A stretch of DNA of 59,840 nucleotides, from NCBI GenBank assembly GCA_000432775.1, contig HF990375.1, positions 1 to 59,840 on the forward strand, in the 5' to 3' direction. A program made the position numbers and the translations under genes. The notes under the pieces are model-generated. The model was not told the origin of the DNA, did no database searches, and was given only the letters and a program-made list of their open reading frames with translations. Source of the stretch: Alistipes sp. CAG:831. GTDB taxonomy: Bacteria; Bacteroidota; Bacteroidia; Bacteroidales; UBA932. This document shows positions 16,301 to 24,923 of this stretch, in pieces (the stretch's first letter is position 1; each line of letters begins with the position of its first letter).

Positions 16301-17399
16301 TCAAGCAACGAAAAGAGCAGTCATGACAGCTGCTGTCCTGAGCGCCGCATTCTTCTTTCTTCCCTCCTGCGTAACCTACTACACAGTCATGCCGGAGCTC
16401 AACTCCGACGGCAGCATGACTAAGACTGTCTATGCGCAGGCCGACTCAGCCTGCCTGGCCGGTGACACCTCCTCCCACCCCTTTCTGTTCGAACCCGGAG
16501 ACGGGTGGACTGCGGAAGCACTGCCCCGCACAATAAGTACATGGTGTCTGGATGATTCAGCGACTTACAACTACTATGCTGTCCGGACATTCCGGCGCGG
16601 GGACACAACCATCCGGGACATACCGGCCTCCGATGAATATGCCCGTCTGCCCTACCTGCAAGGCAAGGAGAGGTGGAACCGCCGGTGGGGACTCTTTTTC
16701 AACACCTATACCTACTCCTGTACATTCCCCGGCATAGGAAACATCATGCCTGTCCATCCCGGCAGCTGCATGACTGAAAACGAACTCCGGCTGTGGTTCG
16801 GCACCTGTCACGGATACCAGGGGATGAACGGAGTCGAGATATACAACGTAATGCTCAGCCCGCTGTTCGACAAATTCACACATTGGGTCAACGAATGCTA
16901 CCGGCAGCATATCTACACGACAATCTGCAGTGCGGCAAGCCTGGAACTCACGCCGGAGCAGAAAGAAGAGCTGATGGAGTGGATGGGGAAGAAATATGAT
17001 TTCTATGATGACATGCTCTCTGACGGAAAATCGGACTGGTTCATAGAAACAGCACGCCGTATGAGCGGAATATCAGGAAATCAGGCCTTCCTGCAGACTG
17101 CCATGGTACAGGCACCGAAATGGGAACAGACTATGTCCGCCCTGGAAGAGGAACTGACAGCCCCGTTCTGCTATGCACTCATGTACAAGGTCAGAATGCC
17201 AGGCCGCGTCACATCCGCCAACACCGACCTTACCGACAACGGACTGCCGGTATGGAAGGTGGACGGATACAGGCTGCTGTGCGGAGACCTGACAATAGAG
17301 GCCACCTCCCGCAAGGCCAATCCTGCCGGATTCATCCTCTGCGGCGCAATTATCCTGCTGTGCTCTGCCGTCCTCCTGAGGCGCCGCAGACGCAGATAA
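16287..17399 (+). CDS. Lipoprotein with C-terminal membrane anchor, sigma-factor operon
   Basis: A 370-residue protein of no recognised family. It starts with a lipoprotein signal (hydrophobic 11-25, lipobox F-L-P-S-C, Cys28) and ends with a hydrophobic helix (about 341-362) followed by a run of six arginines. It would thus be held at both ends, or the C-terminal helix plus basic tail acts as a sorting signal. The middle has many aromatic residues, several cysteines and a charged helical region near 220-290. It overlaps the putative anti-sigma gene by 14 bases, so it is part of the same unit and is a candidate envelope sensor or target. ATG 16287 is chosen because the longer frame runs antisense-like through the preceding gene. 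Confidence 0.65.
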   Translation: MKTVNQATKRAVMTAAVLSAAFFFLPSCVTYYTVMPELNSDGSMTKTVYAQADSACLAGDTSSHPFLFEPGDGWTAEALPRTISTWCLDDSATYNYYAVRTFRRGDTTIRDIPASDEYARLPYLQGKERWNRRWGLFFNTYTYSCTFPGIGNIMPVHPGSCMTENELRLWFGTCHGYQGMNGVEIYNVMLSPLFDKFTHWVNECYRQHIYTTICSAASLELTPEQKEELMEWMGKKYDFYDDMLSDGKSDWFIETARRMSGISGNQAFLQTAMVQAPKWEQTMSALEEELTAPFCYALMYKVRMPGRVTSANTDLTDNGLPVWKVDGYRLLCGDLTIEATSRKANPAGFILCGAIILLCSAVLLRRRRRR

Positions 17400-17408
17400 A
17401 AAACGGTA

Positions 17409-17439
17409 TGCCGGAATAGGCAATTTACCCATTCCGGCA
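17409..17439. terminator. Weak hairpin between convergent genes
   Basis: TGCCGGAAT (17409-17417) and ATTCCGGCA (17431-17439) form a 9-bp perfect stem with a 13-base loop between the end of the sigma operon (plus) and the end of the Tricorn-like gene (minus). There is no long T run, but the position suggests a shared bidirectional terminator. Confidence 0.5.
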
Positions 17440-17470
17440 CACATTAATGAATGTACGGTTACTTCTCCGA

Positions 17471-20400
17471 CTATTCTGCCAGTTCCTTCAGCACCTCGGC
17501 GATGGCGGCATCCAGCTGGGGATCCTTGCCATAGAGCCTGTCGGTGAAGGTGTTCTTGACATAGATGTCCGGCTTGACACCGGTAGATTCGAGGTCTTCT
17601 CCTTTGAGGGAGTAGCAGCCCCAGGCCGGCATCCTGCTGTAGGAACCGTCCATGAACGACACTCCGGATGTGAATATTATCCACCTGTATGTCTCAGTTC
17701 CCACTATCTTGGCTATGCCGAGAGTCTTGATACCGTTGGAGGTCACTTCGGCATCACTCAGGCTGCGCTCGTTGACCAGCACTACTATCGGCTTGTCACC
17801 GGGGGTCACGTTGGGATGGGAGTTGGGAGTGAAATCCCTGTAGCTCCAGCGGAAATGCTCCTGCTGGCGGAGGAAGTCGAGAACCTCCTTGTGCACGTTG
17901 CCGCCGTTGTTGTAGCGCAGGTCGAGAATCAGTGCATCCTTGTTGACCACATCGGTATGCATGGCCATCAGGAACGGATACAGCGAACCGTCTGTCATGT
18001 CCCTCATGTGGATATATGCCACACGGCCGCCGGTCTTCTCATCCACCATCGCCTTACGCTGGTCCTCCCACTCGGTATAGAGCATATTCTTCAAGGTGCC
18101 ATAGGCTATCGTATGCAGCTTCACATCGAAATCCCGGCCTCCCCTGTCCAATGTAAGGGTTATCTCCTCCACGGGCAATGACGAGGTGAAATAGCTCTCC
18201 CTGTTGGCCTTTTCGGAGACCTTGACGCCATTGACAGCAACGAGCCTGTCACCGGGACGGATGTCGGTGTCCACATTGTTGGCAGGAGCATCCGTAAGAA
18301 TACGGTCAATAACATAGGGGTCCTCATTGCTCCAGATAATACCGGTCTCGGCGGTTGTGGTCCTGACCTTGGGACGGTTCTCCTCATCTCCGTTGGTGGT
18401 GAATCCTAAGTGGGAGGAGTTGAGTTCGCCCAGCATATCGTTGAACAGTGTACGGAAATGGTCCCTGGTCCTTACATAGGGGAGGAACGAGGCATAGTAG
18501 TCCCTCTTGGCCTTCCAGTCAGTGCCATGGAAATCCACATCGTAGAAATTCTGGTCCATGACGGCCCAGGCCTCGTAGAATATCTGACGGAATTCGTCAT
18601 CCAGGTCTTTCTCCACATCCTTGGACACCGACACCTTGTCGGCACTCAGGCGGCTGAGGCTGATCTTGTAGATGTCGCCTCCGCTGATATAGTAGGGAGC
18701 TGCATCAGAGCATGTAAAGTATCCCCAGCGTCCTTTGGCATCCCTTATCTCCTTGGGCTCTGACTCCGGATCGGAGATCTTCAGGGCCTTAACGGTACCG
18801 GATACCGTATAAAGCAGCCATGATTCCTCCCCGTCGACGAACGCGTAGGGAGAGTTGCCGTTCTCGGGCATTTCCTCCAGACGGCGGAACACATCCTTGT
18901 AGTCAATCCTGACTTCACCCACAGCCGTGCTGTCCTTCTCCTTTCCGGAGAACAGTCCGTCATAGATATCCGACTCGAAAGGTTTCTGGTCGTAGCGCTC
19001 CAGCGGCAGACGGTACAGTTGTCTGCGTCCGCCTCCGCGAGGGAACGAGGAGCCGTAGATATTTGCTGCCAGATACAGGTTCTTCCCGTCAGGGGAAAAT
19101 ACCGGACTGCCCTCGGACGATGCCGAATTGGTCAGGTTGTACAGCTTGCCGTCCTTGAAAGAATAGATATAGATATCGCCCTCGAAGAGATTCATGGCCT
19201 CGAATGCCAGGTGCGAATCATCGAAGGAGAAATTCATCCCATACCCTCTGAACGACCAGAACTGGGCATCGGCTATCTTGCGTACCTTGTCCTTTGCCGT
19301 ATCGAGGACCATCACCTTGTCACTGCCGCTGATGAAGGCTATCATGTCTCCCTTGTGGGACTTTGTGAGGGACTGCACATTGGCCTCGGTCTGATATATG
19401 GCCTTCTCGCCTTCGGTACCGTCAGCCTTGATTTTGAACACGCCTACATATCCCTTGTCGGTACGGGTATAGTAAAGAGTCGTGTTGTCAGTCCATACCA
19501 CTTCCTCCACCCTCTCGTCCACCGGAGTTTCCAGACGGTGAAGGTATTTGCCTTCGGCATCCGATACGTAGAGCAGTCCCCTTATAGCCAAGGCCAGCTT
19601 CTCCCCGTCAGGAGACACCGCCACGGATGACGGCTTCTGGTCCTTGAATGCACGGGTGATTCTTACATCGTTGTCGGCTATGCTTATCTGAGGCTCGGAG
19701 ACTTTCCCGGTCTTCGTGTCGAGACACTGGATCTTGTACTCGAGCAGAAAGACTATCCTGGAGCCGTCATAGCTGATGGAGGGATACTGCAGCGACTGTC
19801 TGAACTTCGTCAGCTGCTGCGGCTCACCTCCGGGGACATACTTCGCGATGTTGGACTCCTTGTTGTAGCGGTCCGTCACAAAGTAGAGATTGCCGTCACG
19901 GTCTACCATCGGCCAAGTATCCTTGCCCTCGTAGTCCGTCAGCTGGCGGAACTCGGAAGTGGCCGGATTCCAGCATTTGATATCGGGGTTATGCTCTCCG
20001 ACATACCTCTTGCGGGTAGGGAAATTGATGCTCTCGGCCGATTCGTTGAAATACATCTCGCCGGTAGCGGGGTTCTCGACCAGATTGCTGACTGTGTTGA
20101 AATACCCGTCGAACAGCCGGTAAGGGGTTCCGCCGTCCACACTCACGCGGTAGGTAGTGCGGATGTTGGCCCGGTTGCTCTCGAAGTAGACGCTTTTGGA
20201 ATCCGGGGTCCAGCCCACGGGCATGTCATTGGCCTCATGCCAGGTCAGACGGGTCACCTCACCGCCTGCAACCGGCACGATGTAGACATCGTTGTTGCCG
20301 TTGATGTCGGACGAGAACGCCAGCAGCTTACCGTCCGGCGAGACCGTCGGATAGTTCTCATTGCCTCCTAAAGACACCAGACGCATGGCCGTGCCTCCGT

Positions 20401-20569
20401 CAGCACCGACACGGAAAATGTCGCCGTCATAAGAAAAATATATGTCCTTTCCGTCCGGAGACAATGAAGGGTTGTAAGGGAAATGAAGGGTCTCTGCCTG
20501 TGCGGTGGACGCACCTGCGGCAATGGCCGCCAGCGGCAGTAAAGACAATAGGAGATTGATTTTTTTCAT
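17471..20569 (-). CDS. Tricorn-like periplasmic S41 protease
   Basis: A 1032-residue exported protease with Tricorn architecture. A signal peptide (1 to about 25, ending A-Q-A) shows it is periplasmic, unlike archaeal Tricorn. Residues about 30-620 hold two beta-propellers with many PD40 repeats (S-P-D-G-K), followed by a helical C1 region, a PDZ domain (about 740-820) and an S41 catalytic core with D-L-R-Y-N-N-G-G-N and the nucleophile region S-L-S-D-A-E, Ser938 being the likely nucleophile. It probably cuts peptides released by other proteases. Start at the second Met (20569), which gives the standard M-K-K signal start; an ATG three codons earlier (20578) is possible. Single-gene unit with a -7 box upstream. 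Confidence 0.9.
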   Translation of the reverse strand: MKKINLLLSLLPLAAIAAGASTAQAETLHFPYNPSLSPDGKDIYFSYDGDIFRVGADGGTAMRLVSLGGNENYPTVSPDGKLLAFSSDINGNNDVYIVPVAGGEVTRLTWHEANDMPVGWTPDSKSVYFESNRANIRTTYRVSVDGGTPYRLFDGYFNTVSNLVENPATGEMYFNESAESINFPTRKRYVGEHNPDIKCWNPATSEFRQLTDYEGKDTWPMVDRDGNLYFVTDRYNKESNIAKYVPGGEPQQLTKFRQSLQYPSISYDGSRIVFLLEYKIQCLDTKTGKVSEPQISIADNDVRITRAFKDQKPSSVAVSPDGEKLALAIRGLLYVSDAEGKYLHRLETPVDERVEEVVWTDNTTLYYTRTDKGYVGVFKIKADGTEGEKAIYQTEANVQSLTKSHKGDMIAFISGSDKVMVLDTAKDKVRKIADAQFWSFRGYGMNFSFDDSHLAFEAMNLFEGDIYIYSFKDGKLYNLTNSASSEGSPVFSPDGKNLYLAANIYGSSFPRGGGRRQLYRLPLERYDQKPFESDIYDGLFSGKEKDSTAVGEVRIDYKDVFRRLEEMPENGNSPYAFVDGEESWLLYTVSGTVKALKISDPESEPKEIRDAKGRWGYFTCSDAAPYYISGGDIYKISLSRLSADKVSVSKDVEKDLDDEFRQIFYEAWAVMDQNFYDVDFHGTDWKAKRDYYASFLPYVRTRDHFRTLFNDMLGELNSSHLGFTTNGDEENRPKVRTTTAETGIIWSNEDPYVIDRILTDAPANNVDTDIRPGDRLVAVNGVKVSEKANRESYFTSSLPVEEITLTLDRGGRDFDVKLHTIAYGTLKNMLYTEWEDQRKAMVDEKTGGRVAYIHMRDMTDGSLYPFLMAMHTDVVNKDALILDLRYNNGGNVHKEVLDFLRQQEHFRWSYRDFTPNSHPNVTPGDKPIVVLVNERSLSDAEVTSNGIKTLGIAKIVGTETYRWIIFTSGVSFMDGSYSRMPAWGCYSLKGEDLESTGVKPDIYVKNTFTDRLYGKDPQLDAAIAEVLKELAE

Positions 20570-20599
20570 GGGTCGCATTTTAATTTACATTCAGCACAT

Positions 20600-20607
20600 C
20601 AAATTTA
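20600..20607 (-). promoter_or_regulatory. -7 box for the Tricorn-like gene
   Basis: On the minus strand the sequence reads TAAATTTG, fitting TAnnTTTG, 30 bases before the start codon. Confidence 0.55.
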
Positions 20608-20677
20608 AACATAGTTTTGAATTTCTGAAACAGAAATCGACTTTTATCGTGTCCATCCGCCTACATATTGCAAAAAG

Positions 20678-20714
20678 AAGAGGACGGCCTGAGAGTTTCA
20701 GGCCGTCCTCTTTT
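20678..20714 (-). terminator. Intrinsic terminator of groES-groEL
   Basis: A 13-bp perfect stem (20680-20692 with 20698-20710) around a 5-base loop, flanked by A/T runs on both sides. It lies about 30 bases after the groEL stop in the minus direction and would also protect the promoter of the Tricorn-like gene from read-through. Confidence 0.9.
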
Positions 20715-20742
20715 ATCAAAATATGGGAGTTCCTTCAGCTGA

Positions 20743-22371
20743 TTACATCATGCCGCCCATTCCGGGGTTCATTGCGGGAGCTGCGGGAGCGGGTTCCGGT
20801 TTGTCAGCGATCACACACTCGGTGGTGAGGAACATGCCGGCTACGGAAGCGGCGTTCTGCAGAGCCACACGGGTAACCTTGGTCGGGTCGATGACACCGG
20901 CTGCGAGCAGGTTCTCATAGCGGTCTGCGCGGGCATTGTAACCGAAGTCGCCCTTGCCCTCGCGGACTTTCTGAGCCACTACGCTGCCCTCGACACCTGC
21001 ATTCTCGGCGATGGTACGCAGAGGAGCCTCGATGGCCTTGGCCACGATGTTGATACCGGTCTGCTCGTCCTCATTCTCGCCTTTCAGTCCCTTCAGGGCC
21101 TCGATAGCGCGGATGAATGCCACACCGCCACCAGGGATAATACCTTCCTCGACTGCTGCACGGGTAGCGTTCAGAGCGTCCTCTACCCTGTCCTTCTTCT
21201 CCTTCATCTCGACCTCGGATGCTGCGCCTACATAGAGGACTGCAACACCGCCTGCCAGTTTGGCCAGTCTCTCCTGGAGTTTCTCGCGGTCATAGTCGGA
21301 AGTGGTCTTCTCAATCTGCTTGCGGATCTGGGCAACACGGTCAGCAATGGCTTCCTTGTCACCTTTACCGTTGACGATGGTAGTGTTCTCCTTGTCGATG
21401 GTCACCTTGTCGGCCTTACCGAGCATGTCGGGAGTGGTGTTCTCGAGGGTGAAGCCTCTCTCCTCGGATACTACCTGCGCACCTGTCAGTGTGGCGATAT
21501 CCTGGAGCATCTCCTTACGGCGGTCACCGAATCCGGGAGCCTTCACTGCGGCAACTTTCAGAGTACCGCGGAGTCTGTTGACTACCAATGTGGTCAGAGC
21601 CTCTCCGTCAACATCCTCAGCGATAATCAGCAGGGACTCGCTGTTACGGGCGATGGGCTCGAGGATAGGAAGCAGGTCCTTCATAGAGGAGATCTTCTTG
21701 TCGGTGATGAGGATCTTCGGGTTCTCGAGCACGGCCTCCATCTTGTCGGGGTTGGTCATGAAGTAAGGAGAGATATAGCCTCTGTCGAACTGCATACCCT
21801 CTACGACCTTGACCTCTGTCTGGGTACCCTTGGCCTCCTCGACTGTAACGACACCCTCTTTCTTCACCTTACCCATTGCCTCTGCGATGAGCTTGCCGAT
21901 GAAAGCATCGTTGTTGGCGGATGTGGTGGCGATCTGCTCTACCTTTGCCATGTCCTCACCGACTTCCTGAGTCTGCTTCTTCAGGTCAGCCACAACTGTC
22001 TCTACGGCCTTGTCGATACCGCGTTTCAGGTCCATCGGGTTGGCGCCTGCGGTCACGTTCTTCAGACCTACGCTGATAATCTCCTGAGCGAGGACTGTAG
22101 CTGTGGTAGTACCGTCACCGGCCTGGTCGTTGGTCTTGGAAGCAACCTCCCTTACCATCTGAGCACCCATGTTCTGGAAACGGTCCTCAAGCTCCACTTC
22201 CTTGGCCACGGTAACACCGTCCTTGGTCACCTGAGGGGCACCGAATTTCTTGTCGATAACCACGTTGCGTCCCTTAGGACCGAGGGTTACCTTCACTGCA
22301 TTTGCAAGAGCGTCCACGCCTTCCTTCATCAGGCTGCGGGCTTCCATATTGAATTTGATTTCTTTTGCCAT
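20743..22371 (-). CDS. groL: Chaperonin GroEL
   Basis: A 542-residue 60-kDa chaperonin subunit that forms the double seven-ring folding chamber. Recognisable: N-terminal A-K-E-I-K-F, the nucleotide site V-T-L-G-P-K-G-R-N-V (about 28-37) and G-D-G-T-T-T-A-T-V (about 85-93), and G-G-G-V-A-F-I-R near 413. The tail ends in the flexible G-M-G-G-M-M repeat usual for GroEL. Second gene of the groES-groEL unit, 34 bases after groES, with a strong terminator downstream. Confidence 0.98.
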   Translation of the reverse strand: MAKEIKFNMEARSLMKEGVDALANAVKVTLGPKGRNVVIDKKFGAPQVTKDGVTVAKEVELEDRFQNMGAQMVREVASKTNDQAGDGTTTATVLAQEIISVGLKNVTAGANPMDLKRGIDKAVETVVADLKKQTQEVGEDMAKVEQIATTSANNDAFIGKLIAEAMGKVKKEGVVTVEEAKGTQTEVKVVEGMQFDRGYISPYFMTNPDKMEAVLENPKILITDKKISSMKDLLPILEPIARNSESLLIIAEDVDGEALTTLVVNRLRGTLKVAAVKAPGFGDRRKEMLQDIATLTGAQVVSEERGFTLENTTPDMLGKADKVTIDKENTTIVNGKGDKEAIADRVAQIRKQIEKTTSDYDREKLQERLAKLAGGVAVLYVGAASEVEMKEKKDRVEDALNATRAAVEEGIIPGGGVAFIRAIEALKGLKGENEDEQTGINIVAKAIEAPLRTIAENAGVEGSVVAQKVREGKGDFGYNARADRYENLLAAGVIDPTKVTRVALQNAASVAGMFLTTECVIADKPEPAPAAPAMNPGMGGMM

Positions 22372-22405
22372 AGTTGTACGATTTTAAAAGTTAAACAAAA
22401 CAGAA

Positions 22406-22675
22406 TTAAAGAACTGCGAGCACATCGGACTGACGCATCATCAGATAGTCCTTGCCGTCAACGGTAATCTCGGTTCCGGAATATTTTCCGTAGAGAACGG
22501 TGTCACCCACTTTCAGTTCCATGGGCTCATCCTTCTTGCCGCTGCCTACAGCGATTACCTTACCCTGCTGGGGTTTCTCTTTTGCTGTCTCAGGAATATA
22601 GATTCCGCTTGCTGTCTTGGTCTCAGCTTCTTTGGGCTCTACGAGCACTCTGTCTGCTAAAGGTCTAATGTTCAT
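22406..22675 (-). CDS. groS: Co-chaperonin GroES
   Basis: An 89-residue lid protein for GroEL. It shows the N-terminal R-P-L-A-D-R-V-L-V strand, the mobile loop (E-A-E-T-K-T-A-S-G-I-Y-I) that docks to GroEL, and the central V-I-A-V-G-S-G block. Length is slightly under the usual 95-97, as in other Bacteroidota. Upstream I see neither a CIRCE inverted repeat nor a clear TAnnTTTG box; heat control, if present, is by another route. Confidence 0.97.
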   Translation of the reverse strand: MNIRPLADRVLVEPKEAETKTASGIYIPETAKEKPQQGKVIAVGSGKKDEPMELKVGDTVLYGKYSGTEITVDGKDYLMMRQSDVLAVL

Positions 22676-22813
22676 ATCTTTTAAATTTTAGTTGTTTTCA
22701 AACTGTACTGACCCATAAAACAAAATGGGTGCCAGTCATTCCTTTCTGCCAAAATGTCACCCGCCTGCATGTTCCCACATCATCTCTGCCACTTTCAAGT
22801 AGGAGGACATGGA

Positions 22814-22844
22814 TTTGCCGTTATAGAGAGTTTTCCTATCTTTG
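22814..22844 (+). promoter_or_regulatory. Full -33/-7 promoter for the Fic gene
   Basis: TTTG at 22814-22817, 19 bases, then TATCTTTG at 22837-22844: the best full match to the Bacteroidota consensus in the window. The ATG at 22855 is only 10 bases after the -7 box, implying a very short or absent leader. Confidence 0.75.
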
Positions 22845-22854
22845 CTCTGCTATT

Positions 22855-23934
22855 ATGACAGACTTTGAGGAATACATAAGGCAGGGCGAGCCGTCGAGGG
22901 CGGAGCGGGCGCAGGCATGGCGGACGGCCATCGGACTTCAGGACGTGGACGGACTGAAGCCTTCGGCATACCTTATAGATACCGCACGCGAGCATATCGA
23001 GGGAAAGATCACGCTTCATGATGTCAGGCAGCGCATAGAGTCCTATTACGAAAGCCGCACCGCGAGAGAGACCACCGATGATGAACGTACAAAAGAGGCC
23101 GACACAGTCTCCTACAGGATAACGGAACTTCTTGCCGAACAGACTTTCTCCATGTCTCCTGCGGAACTCATCCGCATCCACCGGTATCTTTTCACCGGCA
23201 TATACAAGTTTGCAGGCCACATCAGGGACTACAACATCACAAAAAAAGAATGGGTTCTGGACGGAGGAACGATCATCTATGCCGGCGCAGGTCTGATAAT
23301 GGACACCCTGGAATATGATATTTCCATTGAAAGGAATTTCTCCTACGGGGGGCTGTCAGCGGATGAAGCCGTGAGCCATATCGCAAGATTTATCTCCGGT
23401 CTATGGCAGATTCATCCGTTCGGTGAGGGCAATACCCGCACAACCGCTGTATTCCTGATAAAATATCTCCGTAATTTCGGATTTAATGTGGAAAATGACA
23501 CTTTTGAGAGGCACTCGTGGTTTTTCCGCAATGCTCTCGCCAGGGCCAATTACAATGACTTGAAAAACGGAATAACAGCCACTACAGAACCATTGGAGAG
23601 ATTTCTGCGGCACCTCATTCTCAACGAGAAGGCAGATTTAAGAAACAGGACACTGCACATAAAAGCAGACAAAAATGAACCTTTAAACACTGACTTAAAG
23701 GTTCAAAATGGACCTTTAAATCATCTCGCAGGAAAGGTCTCTTTGGTAGAGATGGCTGTTTTACAGCTTATTGCCAATAATCCGTCTATCAAGATAGAGG
23801 ACATAGCAACCAATACAAAAAAATCGCGAAGCACTATAAAGCGGGCTATTGACCGGCTTCGGGAGAAAGGCATAATAGAAAGGAGCGGAGCGAAGAAGAA
23901 CGGCTCCTGGAAAATATTGAACGACAGACAATGA
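22855..23934 (+). CDS. Fic-domain protein with N-terminal VbhA-like segment and C-terminal winged helix
   Basis: A 359-residue Fic protein, expected to transfer AMP (or another nucleotide) to a target hydroxyl. The catalytic motif HPFGEGNTR is complete at 187-195, with His187 as catalytic residue. Residues about 20-66 resemble the VbhA antitoxin fold, including G-L-K-P (33-36) and E-G-K-I-T (49-53), but the inhibitory [S/T]xxxE[G/N] motif reads L-Q-D-V-D-G (28-33), with Leu and Asp at the key positions. A linker with two N-x-P-L-N units leads to a winged-helix domain (about 305-359) that ends G-S-W-K-I-L. The start at 22855 follows the promoter and removes 42 non-homologous residues of the longer frame. 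Its stop overlaps tadA by 4 bases. Confidence 0.88.
   Translation: MTDFEEYIRQGEPSRAERAQAWRTAIGLQDVDGLKPSAYLIDTAREHIEGKITLHDVRQRIESYYESRTARETTDDERTKEADTVSYRITELLAEQTFSMSPAELIRIHRYLFTGIYKFAGHIRDYNITKKEWVLDGGTIIYAGAGLIMDTLEYDISIERNFSYGGLSADEAVSHIARFISGLWQIHPFGEGNTRTTAVFLIKYLRNFGFNVENDTFERHSWFFRNALARANYNDLKNGITATTEPLERFLRHLILNEKADLRNRTLHIKADKNEPLNTDLKVQNGPLNHLAGKVSLVEMAVLQLIANNPSIKIEDIATNTKKSRSTIKRAIDRLREKGIIERSGAKKNGSWKILNDRQ
23677..23720. repeat. Palindromic triple half-site inside the Fic linker
   Basis: GAACCTTTAA (23677-23686) and TTAAAGGTTC (23695-23704) are perfect inverted arms with an 8-base spacer; a third near-copy, GGACCTTTAAA, follows at 23710-23720. It encodes the N-x-P-L-N repeats of the linker. 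It could be a binding site for the protein's own winged helix, but coding constraint alone may explain it. Confidence 0.5.
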
Positions 23935-24371
23935 ACACTGACCACGAAAAATACATGCGCGAGGCCCTGAAAGAGGCCAGGCGGGCCTGGGACGAAGGGG
24001 AAATCCCCATCGGAGCGGTTGTGGTGTGCGAGGGACGCATCATCGCCCGGGCACACAACCAGACCGAGACCCTCCACGACCCCACTGCCCATGCGGAGAT
24101 GCTGGCCATGACGGCCGCCACATCCTACATCGGCGGCAAATACCTGCCCGAATGCACTCTGTACGTCACAGTCGAGCCATGTCCGATGTGCGCCGCCGCC
24201 ATGGCCTGGACGCAGGTCGGGGCAGTGGTCTACGGTGCGGACGACCCCAAGCGCGGTTACACCCTGTTCTCCCCGTCCCTGCTGCATCCGAGGACAAAGG
24301 TCAGCAGCGGCATCCTTTCCGAAGAGTGCAGTTCTCTGATGACAGAATTTTTCAAAAAGATAAGAAGGTAG
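23931..24371 (+). CDS. tadA: tRNA-specific adenosine deaminase TadA-type nucleoside deaminase
   Basis: A 146-residue zinc deaminase of the CDA fold. Zinc and proton-shuttle residues are seen in H-A-E (54-56) and P-C-P-M-C (83-87). The start I-P-I-G-A-V-V-V near 25-32 and the N-Q-T-E-T segment (43-47) match TadA, which converts adenosine 34 of tRNA-Arg(ACG) to inosine; the C-terminal F-F-K-K-I-R-R also fits. A guanine deaminase of the same fold is a weaker alternative. Its ATG overlaps the Fic stop (ATGA), so the two genes are translationally coupled; the next gene starts 4 bases after its stop. Confidence 0.88.
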   Translation: MNTDHEKYMREALKEARRAWDEGEIPIGAVVVCEGRIIARAHNQTETLHDPTAHAEMLAMTAATSYIGGKYLPECTLYVTVEPCPMCAAAMAWTQVGAVVYGADDPKRGYTLFSPSLLHPRTKVSSGILSEECSSLMTEFFKKIRR

Positions 24372-24375
24372 GACA

Positions 24376-24846
24376 ATGGATCTGGAATTTCTGCTCGACC
24401 TCGGCTACATCGGCCTGTTCATCGGCACCTTCATAGCGGCCACAGTCGTCCCGTTCTCATCGGATTTTCTCATCGTAGGCATCCTCATAGCCGGAGGGGA
24501 CCCGCTGATATCCTGGATCTGCGCCACTGCCGGCAACTGGCTCGGCGGCCTGACATCCTACTGGATAGGACGCATAGGCAAATGGGAATGGATAGAGAAG
24601 TGGTTCCGTGTCAAGGAGGAGACCCTGCTGAAACAGAAATCGAAGATAGACAAATACGGCTCCCTGCTGGCCTTCCTGACCTGGCTGCCCTTCGTAGGCG
24701 ACGTATTTGCCATAGGTCTCGGCTTCTACAAGCTCCACTTCGGCCGCTGCGCCCTTTTCATGCTCATCGGCAAAGGCACCCGCTTCGCCTTCTGGCTCGC
24801 CCTCTACTACATTTTCGGGGACAGTCTGCCGACGCTGAACAAGTAA
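24376..24846 (+). CDS. YqaA/DedA-family (SNARE-associated/VTT) membrane protein
   Basis: A 156-residue membrane protein of the YqaA branch of the DedA/VTT superfamily. Hydrophobic helices lie near residues 8-30, 34-48, 94-115 and 128-148. The family motif appears as G-N-W-L-G-G-L-T-S-Y-W-I-G-R near 54-67 and again, in weaker form, near F-V-G-D-V-F-A-I-G-L-G. DedA proteins are linked to undecaprenyl-phosphate or phospholipid recycling and membrane stress tolerance; the substrate of the YqaA branch is not settled. Starts 4 bases after tadA, so it is probably in the same transcript as fic and tadA. Confidence 0.85.
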   Translation: MDLEFLLDLGYIGLFIGTFIAATVVPFSSDFLIVGILIAGGDPLISWICATAGNWLGGLTSYWIGRIGKWEWIEKWFRVKEETLLKQKSKIDKYGSLLAFLTWLPFVGDVFAIGLGFYKLHFGRCALFMLIGKGTRFAFWLALYYIFGDSLPTLNK

Positions 24847-24850
24847 CATG

Positions 24851-24891
24851 CGCAAGTTTTTTTGTAATTAAGTATTTTTTTATAACTTGCG
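24851..24891 (+). promoter_or_regulatory. Inverted repeat overlapping a probable promoter
   Basis: CGCAAGTT (24851-24858) and AACTTGCG (24884-24891) are perfect inverted arms 25 bases apart in T-rich DNA. Within it TTTG (24861-24864) is followed after 18 bases by TAACTTG (24883-24889), the same -7 variant seen before nrdJ. The repeat may be an operator or may form a loose terminator for the upstream genes. Confidence 0.4.
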
Positions 24892-24923
24892 AATATTTAT
24901 TAACCAATAAAACTTAAATCATT

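Noticed and set aside
22676..22854. CIRCE/HrcA element before groES
   Set aside because: No TTAGCACTC-N9-GAGTGCTAA-type inverted repeat is visible.
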